This document shows, piece by piece, positions 40,812 through 49,726 of a stretch of 64,000 bases of DNA; positions within the stretch are counted from its first letter, which is position 1, and the number at the start of each line of letters is the position of its first letter. The stretch spans positions 35,486 to 99,485 of the forward strand of contig NZ_JHVL01000007.1 of NCBI RefSeq assembly GCF_000620125.1. The letters are read 5' to 3'. The position numbers and the translations under genes were made by a program. Source of the stretch: Clostridiisalibacter paucivorans DSM 22131 (GTDB lineage: Bacteria > Bacillota > Clostridia > Tissierellales > Clostridiisalibacteraceae). The notes beneath the pieces were generated by a model, which did no database searches, was not told where the DNA came from, and saw only the letters and a list, made by a program, of their open reading frames with translations.

Positions 40812-41803
40812 AGCTCTATCAACTCATCTTCTTCAAAATCTCTTGGTGCTGGCTTTCCTATGATATCAAACCATCTCATAGGACTTATACCATCACCTGG
40901 TCTTTTTACTGTTAGGTTCTCTTCCGTAAAAATTTCACCTGCTTTTATGTCTTTACTTGCAATAATACTCTTACGCGCTACTGCCATATTCTTCTTCTCT
41001 GATTCGACTGGCTGTTTCATTCCATTACCTAAAGCCAATTCAATATGTCTTATGGAATCAACCATGGCTTTAAGCTCATTTGGTTCTAAGCTCGCTTTAT
41101 GATCGGGTCCCTCCATATTTCTGTCTAAGGTAAAATGCTTCTCTATAACTGTAGCACCTAAAGCAACCGCGGCAATAGGAACCTCTATGCCTTTAGTGTG
41201 ATCCGAATAACCCACCTTGACACCAAATTCTTCCTTTATTGTGTTCATAGCTCTTAAGTTTACATCTTCAAATGGTGTCGGGTATTCTGTAGTACAATGA
41301 AGAACTGTAAGTTCTGTTGCTCCATTTTCTTTTAAAGCTTTAATAGCACTTCTTATGTCTTCCATTGTGCTCATGCCGGTGGAAAGTATCACAGGTTTAT
41401 TTAGGTTAGCAATCTTGATTAGATAAGGAAGGTTGGTAATGTCTCCTGAAGGAATCTTCCAAGTGCCCATTTCTAAACCATCTAAAAAATCTATGCTATC
41501 AAAATCAAAAGCAGTGGACATAAATTCAATGCTTTTACTTTTACAGTATTCATTCAACTCGACAAACTCATCAAAGGAGAGTTCGAGTTTCTTAAGCATA
41601 TCCTGTTGGGATTCTTCTGGCTCAGTCTGCTGCTTTTGATATTCAGCTTTTACTGCATTTTTTGAAACGATATTCTTAGAAACAAAAGTCTGAAACTTTA
41701 CGCAATCAGCCCCTGCATCTTTAGCTGCATCGACTAGTTTTTTTGCTAATTCCAAACTTCCATTATGATTTACGCCAGCTTCTGCAATAACGAATACACT
41801 CAT
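40808..41803 (-). CDS. legI: N-acetylneuraminate/legionaminate synthase (NeuB family)
   Basis: The 331-residue protein starts MSVFVIAEAGVNHNGSLELA, the hallmark of NeuB enzymes, followed by a TIM barrel with DCVKFQTFVSKN, KIPSGDITNLPYL and VILSTGMSTMEDI. HCTTEYPTPFEDVNLRAM and YSDHTKG mark the active site, and a C-terminal antifreeze-like SAF domain (KDIKAGEIFTEENLTVKRPG) closes the chain. It condenses the N-acetylated hexose with phosphoenolpyruvate to form the nine-carbon acid. The start at 41803 follows GGAGGTG. Placement between legH and legG supports legionaminate. Confidence 0.92.
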   Translation of the reverse strand: MSVFVIAEAGVNHNGSLELAKKLVDAAKDAGADCVKFQTFVSKNIVSKNAVKAEYQKQQTEPEESQQDMLKKLELSFDEFVELNEYCKSKSIEFMSTAFDFDSIDFLDGLEMGTWKIPSGDITNLPYLIKIANLNKPVILSTGMSTMEDIRSAIKALKENGATELTVLHCTTEYPTPFEDVNLRAMNTIKEEFGVKVGYSDHTKGIEVPIAAVALGATVIEKHFTLDRNMEGPDHKASLEPNELKAMVDSIRHIELALGNGMKQPVESEKKNMAVARKSIIASKDIKAGEIFTEENLTVKRPGDGISPMRWFDIIGKPAPRDFEEDELIEL

Positions 41804-42444
41804 AGTTTCTTCACCTCCTTGCATGGATTTCCGTAAGCTATGGTATTTGAGTCAATGTCATGTAAGACGACACTTCCCATACCAATAATTGAATTTGATC
41901 CTATATGAATTTGCTGTTTAACCGTTGCATTTGAACCAACGTGTGATTTTTCTCCAACAACTACTTCTCCACCTAAAACAGCTCCTGGAGCAATGTGGGA
42001 AAAGGTACCTATCTGACAGTCGTGTTCCACAATAGATCCAGAATTTATGATGGCTCCCTTTTGAATTAGAGCTCCAGCATTTATTATACTCTGTTTCCCA
42101 ACAAACACACCTTGTTCAATTATCGCATGCTTACTGACTTTTGCAGAATCATCAACGATGAACGGGATCTCATAATCAATTTCACTAAGAAGATTAAAAA
42201 GTTTTATCCTAAGAGTTGGATTTCCGATACTTCCAATTGTGACAAAGGCATACCTGTAACCATCTCTAAATAAAGCTGGTAGATCATCATCACATCCCAC
42301 TACAGGAACACCCATAACTGACTTACCAAGATTCTCTTTCTTATCGACAATCCCGATTTCTGCATATTCATTTAGTTCAAGAAGACTATCTAATACTGAT
42401 TTACAATGGCCTCCGCCACCAATTAAAAGTATTCTTTTATTCAT
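41800..42444 (-). CDS. legH: Sugar O/N-acetyltransferase, NeuD/PglD/LegH type
   Basis: A 214-residue left-handed beta-helix acyltransferase. The N-terminal Rossmann part reads MNKRILLIGGGGHCKSVLDS, and hexapeptide repeats follow (GAIINSGSIVEHDCQIGTFS, HIAPGAVLGGEVVVGEKSHV). PglD-type enzymes acetylate the 4-amino group of nucleotide-linked 4-amino-4,6-dideoxy sugars. In this locus it would supply the acetyl group after LegC. It overlaps the nucleotidyltransferase gene by 8 bases. The proteins called NeuD look the same, so an O-acetyltransferase role is an alternative. Confidence 0.82.
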   Translation of the reverse strand: MNKRILLIGGGGHCKSVLDSLLELNEYAEIGIVDKKENLGKSVMGVPVVGCDDDLPALFRDGYRYAFVTIGSIGNPTLRIKLFNLLSEIDYEIPFIVDDSAKVSKHAIIEQGVFVGKQSIINAGALIQKGAIINSGSIVEHDCQIGTFSHIAPGAVLGGEVVVGEKSHVGSNATVKQQIHIGSNSIIGMGSVVLHDIDSNTIAYGNPCKEVKKL

Positions 42445-43483
42445 CTCTCTCTAACCTTCTTCGCATTTCTTCCATTTCATCAATCTGACCCATGTCCATC
42501 CAACTATTCTCACTTATTGGATAAATACCGATTTTCTCACCTTTAGCTTTATACTGTTCAATGATATCCGGAAAGCCAATAGGCTTATCTTCCTCAAGCT
42601 CTTCAATAATCTTAGGCTCTACAATGTACATCCCTGTATTTGTGAAAAAAGATAGTTCGGGTTTTTCCTTCATACTTTCTATTTTGCCTGTTTCACTGAT
42701 TTCAATAACACCATATGGTATTTTAATGTTCTTTAGTGAACAAACCATAGTGATTAAATTATTTTCCTTCTTATGGTAATTATATATCTTTTCATAATCT
42801 TCTTCGATCAGAATATCACAATTAGATAAAATAAATGTTGAGTTAATCTTTCCCTTAAGAAGGCTCAGACCTCCACCTGTACCTAATGGCTTATCTTCAT
42901 CTACATAATCAACCTTGTATGCTTTTTCAATTTCATTGAAATAAGCTTTAATCATATTCTTCTTGTGATTAACAACAAGATAAAACTGATCGCTTCCATG
43001 TCGATTGAAACGGTTGATGATATGCTCAACAATTGGAATTTCTCCAATGGGAATGAGTGGTTTAGGAAGTATTTTTGTATAAGGATAAAGACGCGTACCA
43101 AGGCCACCTGCCATAATAACAACTGGTACTTCCAAAGTTCTATGTGGTTCGACTTCTTCATCATTCCATAACACCACAGAAAGGATATTACTCTCTTTAT
43201 CTAGTATTGGAAGAGCTTCAATGGAATGCTTTTTCATAAATTCTTTTGCTTTGGTTTTCTCTTCCTCTAACAGATATTTGGGATTGTAGTTTGCAATCTC
43301 CCTGACTTTAGCATCCAGGTTTCCTTTCTTTAGGATCCATCTTCTGATGTCACCGTCTGTAATGGCTGCAACAAAATGACCATCCCTAGTAACAAAAAGT
43401 ACTTTCTTGGCAACTTTATCTAATTGTTGCATCGCTTCAAGCATTGTTGATTCTTCGTCTATTAAAAATTCTATAACTTCCAT
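42437..43483 (-). CDS. ptmE: CBS-domain nucleotidyltransferase, PtmE-like
   Basis: The 348-residue protein fuses two N-terminal CBS motifs (LDKVAKKVLFVTRDGHFVAA and FMKKHSIEALPILDKESNIL) to a nucleotidyltransferase starting PVVIMAGGLGTRLYPYTKIL, with PKPLIPIGEIPIVEHIINRF. In Campylobacter legionaminic acid synthesis PtmE makes GDP-glucosamine-type precursors with this same domain order. Here it heads the donor branch that feeds the LegB dehydratase. The ATG at 43483 follows GAGGTG. Annotation as PtmE is from domain architecture and context. Confidence 0.82.
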   Translation of the reverse strand: MEVIEFLIDEESTMLEAMQQLDKVAKKVLFVTRDGHFVAAITDGDIRRWILKKGNLDAKVREIANYNPKYLLEEEKTKAKEFMKKHSIEALPILDKESNILSVVLWNDEEVEPHRTLEVPVVIMAGGLGTRLYPYTKILPKPLIPIGEIPIVEHIINRFNRHGSDQFYLVVNHKKNMIKAYFNEIEKAYKVDYVDEDKPLGTGGGLSLLKGKINSTFILSNCDILIEEDYEKIYNYHKKENNLITMVCSLKNIKIPYGVIEISETGKIESMKEKPELSFFTNTGMYIVEPKIIEELEEDKPIGFPDIIEQYKAKGEKIGIYPISENSWMDMGQIDEMEEMRRRLERDE

Positions 43484-43508
43484 TTCCGCACCTCTTTTCA
43501 AAGGCGAT

Positions 43509-44681
43509 TTACACCACCTCTGGTTGTTTTAAACATTCAATAACATAGGCAGCGTCTTCTCTTGAAAGATTAGAGCTGCATGGGATATTTACTACCTTGT
43601 CCAAATACTGTTTAGCCTTATCAATTTTATAAGTTTGACTTCCCTCATATGGCCTTTGGTCACTGATCAATCCCCATATCGGTCTTGCCTGGATCTTCTT
43701 AGATGCTAAATATTTGATGATTTGATCTCTATTTAATGCGTATCCTTGTTCTACATATAGTGCATAAAACCAATAATTAGGACGAATACTATCCTTAAAA
43801 TCTAAAACTCTAAGGCCAGGTATCTCTTGGATTTCATTCTTATAGAAATCATAATTACGCTTCTTAGTCTCAATAAACTCTTCAAGTTGTTCCAGCTGTG
43901 CAAGTCCTAAGGCTGCCTGAAGGTTTGTCATACGGTAATTATAGCCAATTTCATCGTGGGTATAGTAAAGCTCATCACTTTTCGCTTGGGTTGTAAGATG
44001 CTTTGCCCTCCCTAAAAGTTCTTCATTATCTGACACGATAATGCCACCACCGCCAGTAGTCATGATTTTATTTCCATTAAAAGAATAAACACCAACATCT
44101 CCGATGGTTCCAGCGTGTTTGCCATTATATTTTCCTTCAATATAATAAGTACCAATAGCTTCTGTTGCATCTTCGATTACTTTAAGATTGTACTTATTAG
44201 CAACTTCAATGATACCCTCCATGTCAGCCATGTTTCCAAAAACGTGAACGACAATCATTGCTTTAATATGCTTTTTAGTTAAATTATTGATGAGTTTACC
44301 ATCTAAAAAACTACATTCCGTTTCACAGAAGTCTTTTAGCTTATCAACATCCATAGTAAGTGAATCATCACAGTCCATAAAAATAGGCTCTGCACCGATA
44401 TACTTAACTGGATTTACTGCTGCGATAAACGTTAATGTTGGGACAATGACTTCGTCTTCTTTTGTAACCCCACAGACTTCAAGTGCAATATGAAGTCCTG
44501 ATGTGCCATTTTGACAGGAAATAGCACCTTTGCACTTAGCATACTCTGCTACTTTCAATTCAAAATCATTTACATATGGACCACCTGTTGATACCCATTC
44601 TGTTTCAACCGCATGTGTAACATACTCAAGCTCTTTTCCTTTTAAGTTAGGAACGGATAGAGGTATGAATTTTCGACTCAT
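43509..44681 (-). CDS. legC: PLP-dependent sugar aminotransferase, LegC type
   Basis: A 390-residue DegT/DnrJ/EryC1-family enzyme with SFNGNKIMTTGGGGIIVSDN holding the PLP lysine, and VIEDATEAIGTYYIEGKYNG for cofactor binding. It adds the 4-amino group to a 4-keto-6-deoxy nucleotide sugar. It directly follows the LegB dehydratase gene, the order seen in legionaminic loci. The opening FIPLSVPNLKGKELEYVTHA and MTNLQAALGLAQLEQLEEFI match LegC homologues. GGAGG precedes the ATG and the gene is complete. Confidence 0.88.
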   Translation of the reverse strand: MSRKFIPLSVPNLKGKELEYVTHAVETEWVSTGGPYVNDFELKVAEYAKCKGAISCQNGTSGLHIALEVCGVTKEDEVIVPTLTFIAAVNPVKYIGAEPIFMDCDDSLTMDVDKLKDFCETECSFLDGKLINNLTKKHIKAMIVVHVFGNMADMEGIIEVANKYNLKVIEDATEAIGTYYIEGKYNGKHAGTIGDVGVYSFNGNKIMTTGGGGIIVSDNEELLGRAKHLTTQAKSDELYYTHDEIGYNYRMTNLQAALGLAQLEQLEEFIETKKRNYDFYKNEIQEIPGLRVLDFKDSIRPNYWFYALYVEQGYALNRDQIIKYLASKKIQARPIWGLISDQRPYEGSQTYKIDKAKQYLDKVVNIPCSSNLSREDAAYVIECLKQPEVV

Positions 44682-44696
44682 TTTAGCACCTCCAAA

Positions 44697-45677
44697 TTAA
44701 ATATTGTAAATATCTGTCTTATACTGATCTAAGTTATGCTTGAAGAACTCAATTGTTTCTGCTAAGCCTTGTTCAAAGGTATAATTAGGCTTCCAATTGG
44801 TCAGTCTCATGATTTTCTCGTTGGATCCTAAAAGTCTATTTACTTCACTCTTTTCTGGTCTTAGCCTTTGTTCATCACAAATTATCTTTGCATTCGGGTT
44901 GATTTGCCTAATCAATTCCTCAGCTAACTGACCGATTGAAATCTCTTGCTGTGTTGCAATATTTATTTCTTCACCGATTGTGTTGTTTGATTTTGCAATT
45001 TCTATAAAACCATTCGCCGTATCTTTTACATAGTTAAAATCTCTAGTTGGTGTTAATGAGCCAAGTTCAATATCTTCTTTTCCGGCAAGAAGCTGTGTAA
45101 TTATAGTCGGAATAACCGCTCTTGCTGATTGTCTTGGTCCATAGGTGTTAAATGGACGAACGATTGTAATTGGCATATTAAAGCTACGATAGAATGATTC
45201 TGCTAAACGATCCGCACCAATTTTTGTTGCAGAATAAGGGGATTGTCCTTGATATGGGTGTTTTTCATCAATAGGCACATATTGAGCTGTACCATATACT
45301 TCTGATGTTGATGTGATTAAAAGCCTTGAAGTATCTAAATCTCTAGCCGCTTGCAGTACATTAAGTGTACCCTTAATATTCGTATCCACATACGTATCTG
45401 GTGAATGATAGCTGAAAGGAATAGCAATCAGTGCAGCAAGATGAAACACCTCGTCCATGCCTTTCATAGATTCTCTGACTCCATTAGGATCTCTCACATC
45501 TCCTGTAAATACTTCTACTTCTTTCATTATTTCTTTAGGAAGTGTATCTAACCACCCCCACGAATTAAATGAATTATAATATGCAAAAGCTTTAACCTTA
45601 TGTCCCTGCTTGACTAACTCTTCTGTTAAATGACTTCCAATAAACCCGTCTGCTCCGGTTACAAGTATTTTACTCAT
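44697..45677 (-). CDS. legB: NAD-dependent 4,6-dehydratase, LegB type
   Basis: The 326-residue extended SDR begins MSKILVTGADGFIGSHLTEE (Rossmann glycine motif) and has TSTSEVYGTAQYVPIDEKHP with the Ser/Glu of dehydratases and YSATKIGADRLAESFYRSFN with the catalytic Tyr-x3-Lys. It converts the GDP- or UDP-N-acetylglucosamine-type donor to the 4-keto-6-deoxy sugar, the first committed step of legionaminate synthesis. AGGAGG starts it. The previous gene, wzx, stops 40 bases upstream. Confidence 0.9.
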   Translation of the reverse strand: MSKILVTGADGFIGSHLTEELVKQGHKVKAFAYYNSFNSWGWLDTLPKEIMKEVEVFTGDVRDPNGVRESMKGMDEVFHLAALIAIPFSYHSPDTYVDTNIKGTLNVLQAARDLDTSRLLITSTSEVYGTAQYVPIDEKHPYQGQSPYSATKIGADRLAESFYRSFNMPITIVRPFNTYGPRQSARAVIPTIITQLLAGKEDIELGSLTPTRDFNYVKDTANGFIEIAKSNNTIGEEINIATQQEISIGQLAEELIRQINPNAKIICDEQRLRPEKSEVNRLLGSNEKIMRLTNWKPNYTFEQGLAETIEFFKHNLDQYKTDIYNI

Positions 45678-45716
45678 TGTTTTCCTCCTAATATAGTTTC
45701 CTAGTATAGTTTTTAA

Positions 45717-47012
45717 TTAGCTTCCAATATTTTTATGCTTCATTATATTCCAAGGCATCGTGTACAGATTGGAAGATAATATCCATGTTAAGATGAATTT
45801 TATTAAATAAATAATTGTAGTAGCTTGAGCTGCTCCAATTGCTCCATTTTTTCTTATCAATACGTAATTCAAAACCAAATTGAACAGTGCAGTAGAAAAA
45901 GTTACCCAAGCAAGATAAGATGTTTTTTGAGCATAGAATATATAGCTACTGATCATCATATACATTCCATTAAACGCATATCCCAAAGCAATCCAAGTTA
46001 CATAAATACTTGATTGACTAAATTCCTTTCCAACAAAAAAACTTAAGAATGGTGGTGCTAAAAGAGATAGAGTGATTGCCATAACTAAAATGATAAGGAA
46101 ATAAGCATATGTGAACTTTACAATCTTTCTTTTTGTTGCTAAAATATTTTCCTTAAGTTTGGAATATAACCACGGAACATAAGCTTGATTGAATGAAGTT
46201 GCCAACAAATTAATAATCATTCCTATCTGATAACCGACAGTGTAAATACCTGTTGTTTCTATTCCCACCATATTTGTTATGAAAACTCGATCCATCAGAG
46301 TCATAATGACACCACCAAGCGCATGTGGAATTAATGGTACTCCAAATCCTAATGCATGCTTGATATATGTTCTATTAATATTAAATTTGAGCCAATTATT
46401 TTTAAATAATATAAAAAATCCAATCAATACAAATATTATAAGTGAAATAAGTTGAGCATATACTCGACCTTTCCACGTCAATCCAACAAATACTACTAAG
46501 ACAATACTCAGTAACATATTCAATGCTGTTTGAGAAATTTGATAAATACCATACTGCAAAGGCTTAACTTGTACTTGCCATAATGTCAAAACTATTCTGG
46601 TGATAAATTGAGAAAATGAAATTACTACTACCACCCAAAGTATTTGAGAAGGTACTGATGAAATGTCTGAAATTACACTTGAAAAGAAATAAAATAAAGT
46701 TGAAACGAGTAATGTGCTAATAACTAAGATTAATATAGAATTAGTTATATATTCTTTTATATCAACCTTATCTTTCTCATAGTACATCCTTGCTATAGCT
46801 CCATGAACGCTCAAACCTGTAAATGGTGCCACGAAACTTACTAAAACTCCAAACATCGAAACGATTCCGTAATCTGCAGGAGAGAGATATCGAGTTAAAA
46901 TAGGCAAAAGAAAAAACGGAATAGCACTATTTAGTACGCTTGTCATTGTATAAATTCCAGCTGATTTAAATAATGTAGACTCTAATACTACTTTAAGTTT
47001 TCTAAAATTCAT
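45717..47012 (-). CDS. wzx: Oligosaccharide flippase, Wzx type
   Basis: The 431-residue polytopic membrane protein begins MNFRKLKVVLESTLFKSAGI and carries about twelve hydrophobic helices. YLSPADYGIVSMFGVLVSFV and LTLWQVQVKPLQYGIYQISQ are characteristic of the Polysacc_synt family. It flips the undecaprenyl-linked repeat unit to the outer face for the polymerase. Its ATG overlaps the stop of the upstream transferase gene (ATGA), so coupling is likely. The order is right for a Wzx/Wzy-dependent capsule or S-layer glycan locus. Confidence 0.88.
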   Translation of the reverse strand: MNFRKLKVVLESTLFKSAGIYTMTSVLNSAIPFFLLPILTRYLSPADYGIVSMFGVLVSFVAPFTGLSVHGAIARMYYEKDKVDIKEYITNSILILVISTLLVSTLFYFFSSVISDISSVPSQILWVVVVISFSQFITRIVLTLWQVQVKPLQYGIYQISQTALNMLLSIVLVVFVGLTWKGRVYAQLISLIIFVLIGFFILFKNNWLKFNINRTYIKHALGFGVPLIPHALGGVIMTLMDRVFITNMVGIETTGIYTVGYQIGMIINLLATSFNQAYVPWLYSKLKENILATKRKIVKFTYAYFLIILVMAITLSLLAPPFLSFFVGKEFSQSSIYVTWIALGYAFNGMYMMISSYIFYAQKTSYLAWVTFSTALFNLVLNYVLIRKNGAIGAAQATTIIYLIKFILTWILSSNLYTMPWNIMKHKNIGS

Positions 47013-48469
47013 TTGTCATCTCTCATTTTCATAATTTTATTGATCTCACTGAGCATATTATTCATACTGTTCTGCTGCCAAAAATATGACAAATTATAAT
47101 TACGCTCTTTAAAGTTATTATCTTTAAAGTAATTGACAATTTCATCAGAGTTTTGAGCAAGATAAACTAATCCTTTATCACATAGGTCTTCCATTATCTC
47201 ATAACCATATAATTTCATAATTATAGTTTCTAATCCATAACCCAGTCCCTCAAATAAAGCCGTCGAGTATACACCTATTTGAATATCTGATTTGGAAAAA
47301 TAGTAGTGCATGTCTTTATTGTTATGACTAACAACTTCTATATTATTATTTACAAGCCATGGGTATTCTCTTTTCCACCTTGCATATTCTCCAGGGTGAA
47401 GTTTATAAATAATTTCATATTTGTTTTTATCCAACTTATCAGAAATGTCTACGGCTATCTTACTCAACTCCTTGCCAATTGTACCTTGAGATATAAACAA
47501 AATTACTGTTTTAAGATTGTCTTTAATGTCTTTTTTTTGTTTATTGTCATTTACTTTTTTCTCAAAATACGGCCATCCAACAACTTTAACCTTTTCTGAA
47601 TCAATTGGTAGTCTTGTAGTTTGGCTCCAAAACTGACCATAAGTAAATATGTAATCAGGAAAACCAGACATCTTAATTTTTTGCAAGTAATTATATGCTA
47701 CATGGTGCTTCCCCATCGTTCCGTGTTGTAATTCAACAATAGGAATTTTCATTTCCCTTGCAACATTATTAAATATCAAATTAGACGGACTATAATGAAC
47801 GACCTCTAAAACAATTTTAGGACTGACCTTTTTTAGTATTTTACGATAATATTTAGAATAAACTTTATACCTTGTATACGCACTAATTATATGCTTTCTA
47901 AGATCAATGCTCGTATTAAACACCGCATTAAACTTTTCATTCAGGCAATTTATAAGTTCATGGTCCTGAAGCGAAAAAAAGTTAAACATACTCTTGCTTA
48001 TTAATAAGTTCCACAATGTTGTTTTTATTCCGCTTATAAAATTTACATAATCAAAATATCTAACATCCTTTGTATAAATTGGATTAAAGTGTTCATCAAT
48101 ATAAGGCTGCTCATAGACATAATAGGAGTAGTCTAATGTTTTAAGTAGGTTATCAGTATAGATACATTCGAAGTAATCCCCACTTTTTACACGTCTCTGG
48201 TGATTTAATACAATTATATCTTTTTTTCTAATACCATATAAAGGATTGTTTTTAATCATAAACTTTATATTTTTAATTCTTTTTAATAATCTATGTTGAA
48301 TCTTAATCTTATCAGTATCAACTTGGCTGGTTCCAGTATCTTCGCGCTTATTAAGTACTTCATTATAAACTGCGAATCTTATAAACTGCCAATATTTAAA
48401 ACCCGATATTTCACTTTCATGCATTTTATAGTCATTTTCAAACTCTAGGAATTCTTCTAATAATTTCAT
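47009..48469 (-). CDS. GT-B-like surface polysaccharide transferase
   Basis: The 486-residue soluble protein begins MKLLEEFLEFENDYKMHESE and has a C-terminal nucleotide-sugar-type fold. GVYSTALFEGLGYGLETIIM and YKLHPGEYARWKREYPWLVN resemble the capsule-synthesis, polysialyltransferase and CDP-glycerol transferase groups. It could transfer the legionaminic acid residue, as no other gene in the locus is an obvious candidate; this is inference. It overlaps both wzx and wzy by 4 bases. No signal peptide is present, so it acts on the inner face of the membrane. Confidence 0.6.
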   Translation of the reverse strand: MKLLEEFLEFENDYKMHESEISGFKYWQFIRFAVYNEVLNKREDTGTSQVDTDKIKIQHRLLKRIKNIKFMIKNNPLYGIRKKDIIVLNHQRRVKSGDYFECIYTDNLLKTLDYSYYVYEQPYIDEHFNPIYTKDVRYFDYVNFISGIKTTLWNLLISKSMFNFFSLQDHELINCLNEKFNAVFNTSIDLRKHIISAYTRYKVYSKYYRKILKKVSPKIVLEVVHYSPSNLIFNNVAREMKIPIVELQHGTMGKHHVAYNYLQKIKMSGFPDYIFTYGQFWSQTTRLPIDSEKVKVVGWPYFEKKVNDNKQKKDIKDNLKTVILFISQGTIGKELSKIAVDISDKLDKNKYEIIYKLHPGEYARWKREYPWLVNNNIEVVSHNNKDMHYYFSKSDIQIGVYSTALFEGLGYGLETIIMKLYGYEIMEDLCDKGLVYLAQNSDEIVNYFKDNNFKERNYNLSYFWQQNSMNNMLSEINKIMKMRDDK

Positions 48470-49710
48470 TTTGATCCCTCAACATTACCTTTTTTCATCT
48501 CACTTAAATTGAATCTGTCATTTATTGAGTTTTTTATGTAAATATACATAAATAACATTAAATACAGAGGTTCAACAGTAAAAAAGATATAATCATCACC
48601 GATTTGAATGAATAAAATAAACAACAATAATATAGTTTCAAAATAATTTTTCTTAGCAACATTTTTTTTGTAAGTTACTTTAAGCGCATCAAACCACAAA
48701 AGTAAATAACTAACAAACCCAAAAATTCCAGTAATGTACATAGCACCAAGAAACTGATTATGTGGATGAAATAACAAGAAATTTGTACTTAATGAAGCAT
48801 CGAAGAAGCCATATCCAAAGAAAAAGTCAATAATTCCACCGCTAAAAATGTTAGACAAATAATTATCCCAGATCGATACTCTATTGTTAAATAAAATATC
48901 AGCTTTATACATAGGAATATTAAATAATTTTATAGCTATTTTGGAAACTAATACTGATGAAAATGCAGTTAAAAAAAGCGATATATAAACGACATTCTTT
49001 CCTTTTGACTTTAGTACTCGTAATATCAGATAGATACTTACCACCAAGAACATTGTTATAATTATTGTTACTTTACCAATAGTTAAGCTTAAGTAGCCTA
49101 GGAGCAAAAACCCTAAATATTTCAATATTTTATTCTGGATGATTGATAACCACATGATACTCAATACACCCATATAAGAAGCAATTATAGAAAACTGAAT
49201 ACCTTCAGTATTTAGTCTTATTCTATTAAGTTCCAAAAATAAAAAATCTCTTGTTCCAGGAGCTACATAAATATTTTTAGTTATAAATACCGAATAAAAT
49301 GTATATATTCCAGCACAAACATAAAGAATAAATACAATCTTTTGGAATCTCTCTCTTAATGATAGAACAGCTACTACCACGAATAAAATCAGTAAAATAT
49401 ATGAAATATATTCTTTAATATAATTAAGATTAATAATTGTTGAAATAACTAAAAAAGTAATATGAGTAAGCAAAATCCGATATTTACTAAAAAACCGAAT
49501 AATCACTTTTGAGTTTTTTATAAAAACAAATAAGAAAACATACATAAAAATAGCAAGAAGAAAGTATCTTGAAAGCCTTCCAAAAGTACCTAATGGTTCA
49601 ATCAATAAATATTCTCTTAATATACTTATGGCTACATACAAGATCAATGTAATCTCAATAAACTTTATTTCAATTAAGTTCAACTTGAGAATTCTATCTT
49701 TGATATTCAA
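48466..49710 (-). CDS. O-antigen/capsule polymerase-like membrane protein (Wzy)
   Basis: A 414-residue protein with about ten to twelve hydrophobic helices, starting from a TTG codon behind AGGAGGGGG. The large loop near residues 270-330 with NRVSIWDNYLSNIFSGGIID and FLLFHPHNQFLGAMYITGIF fits Wzy polymerases, which vary greatly in sequence but keep an H-N/Q motif in this periplasmic or extracellular loop. It would join flipped repeat units into polymer. Assignment rests on membrane layout, the HPHNQF segment and position. Confidence 0.75.
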   Translation of the reverse strand: MNIKDRILKLNLIEIKFIEITLILYVAISILREYLLIEPLGTFGRLSRYFLLAIFMYVFLFVFIKNSKVIIRFFSKYRILLTHITFLVISTIINLNYIKEYISYILLILFVVVAVLSLRERFQKIVFILYVCAGIYTFYSVFITKNIYVAPGTRDFLFLELNRIRLNTEGIQFSIIASYMGVLSIMWLSIIQNKILKYLGFLLLGYLSLTIGKVTIIITMFLVVSIYLILRVLKSKGKNVVYISLFLTAFSSVLVSKIAIKLFNIPMYKADILFNNRVSIWDNYLSNIFSGGIIDFFFGYGFFDASLSTNFLLFHPHNQFLGAMYITGIFGFVSYLLLWFDALKVTYKKNVAKKNYFETILLLFILFIQIGDDYIFFTVEPLYLMLFMYIYIKNSINDRFNLSEMKKGNVEGSK

Positions 49711-49726
49711 TTTACCCCCTCCTTTC

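Noticed and set aside
39642..41803. Sialic acid (Neu5Ac) pathway assignment
   Set aside because: NeuA, NeuB and NeuC homologues alone would fit sialic acid, but legB, legC and ptmE homologues in the same operon point to legionaminic acid. Not fully excluded.
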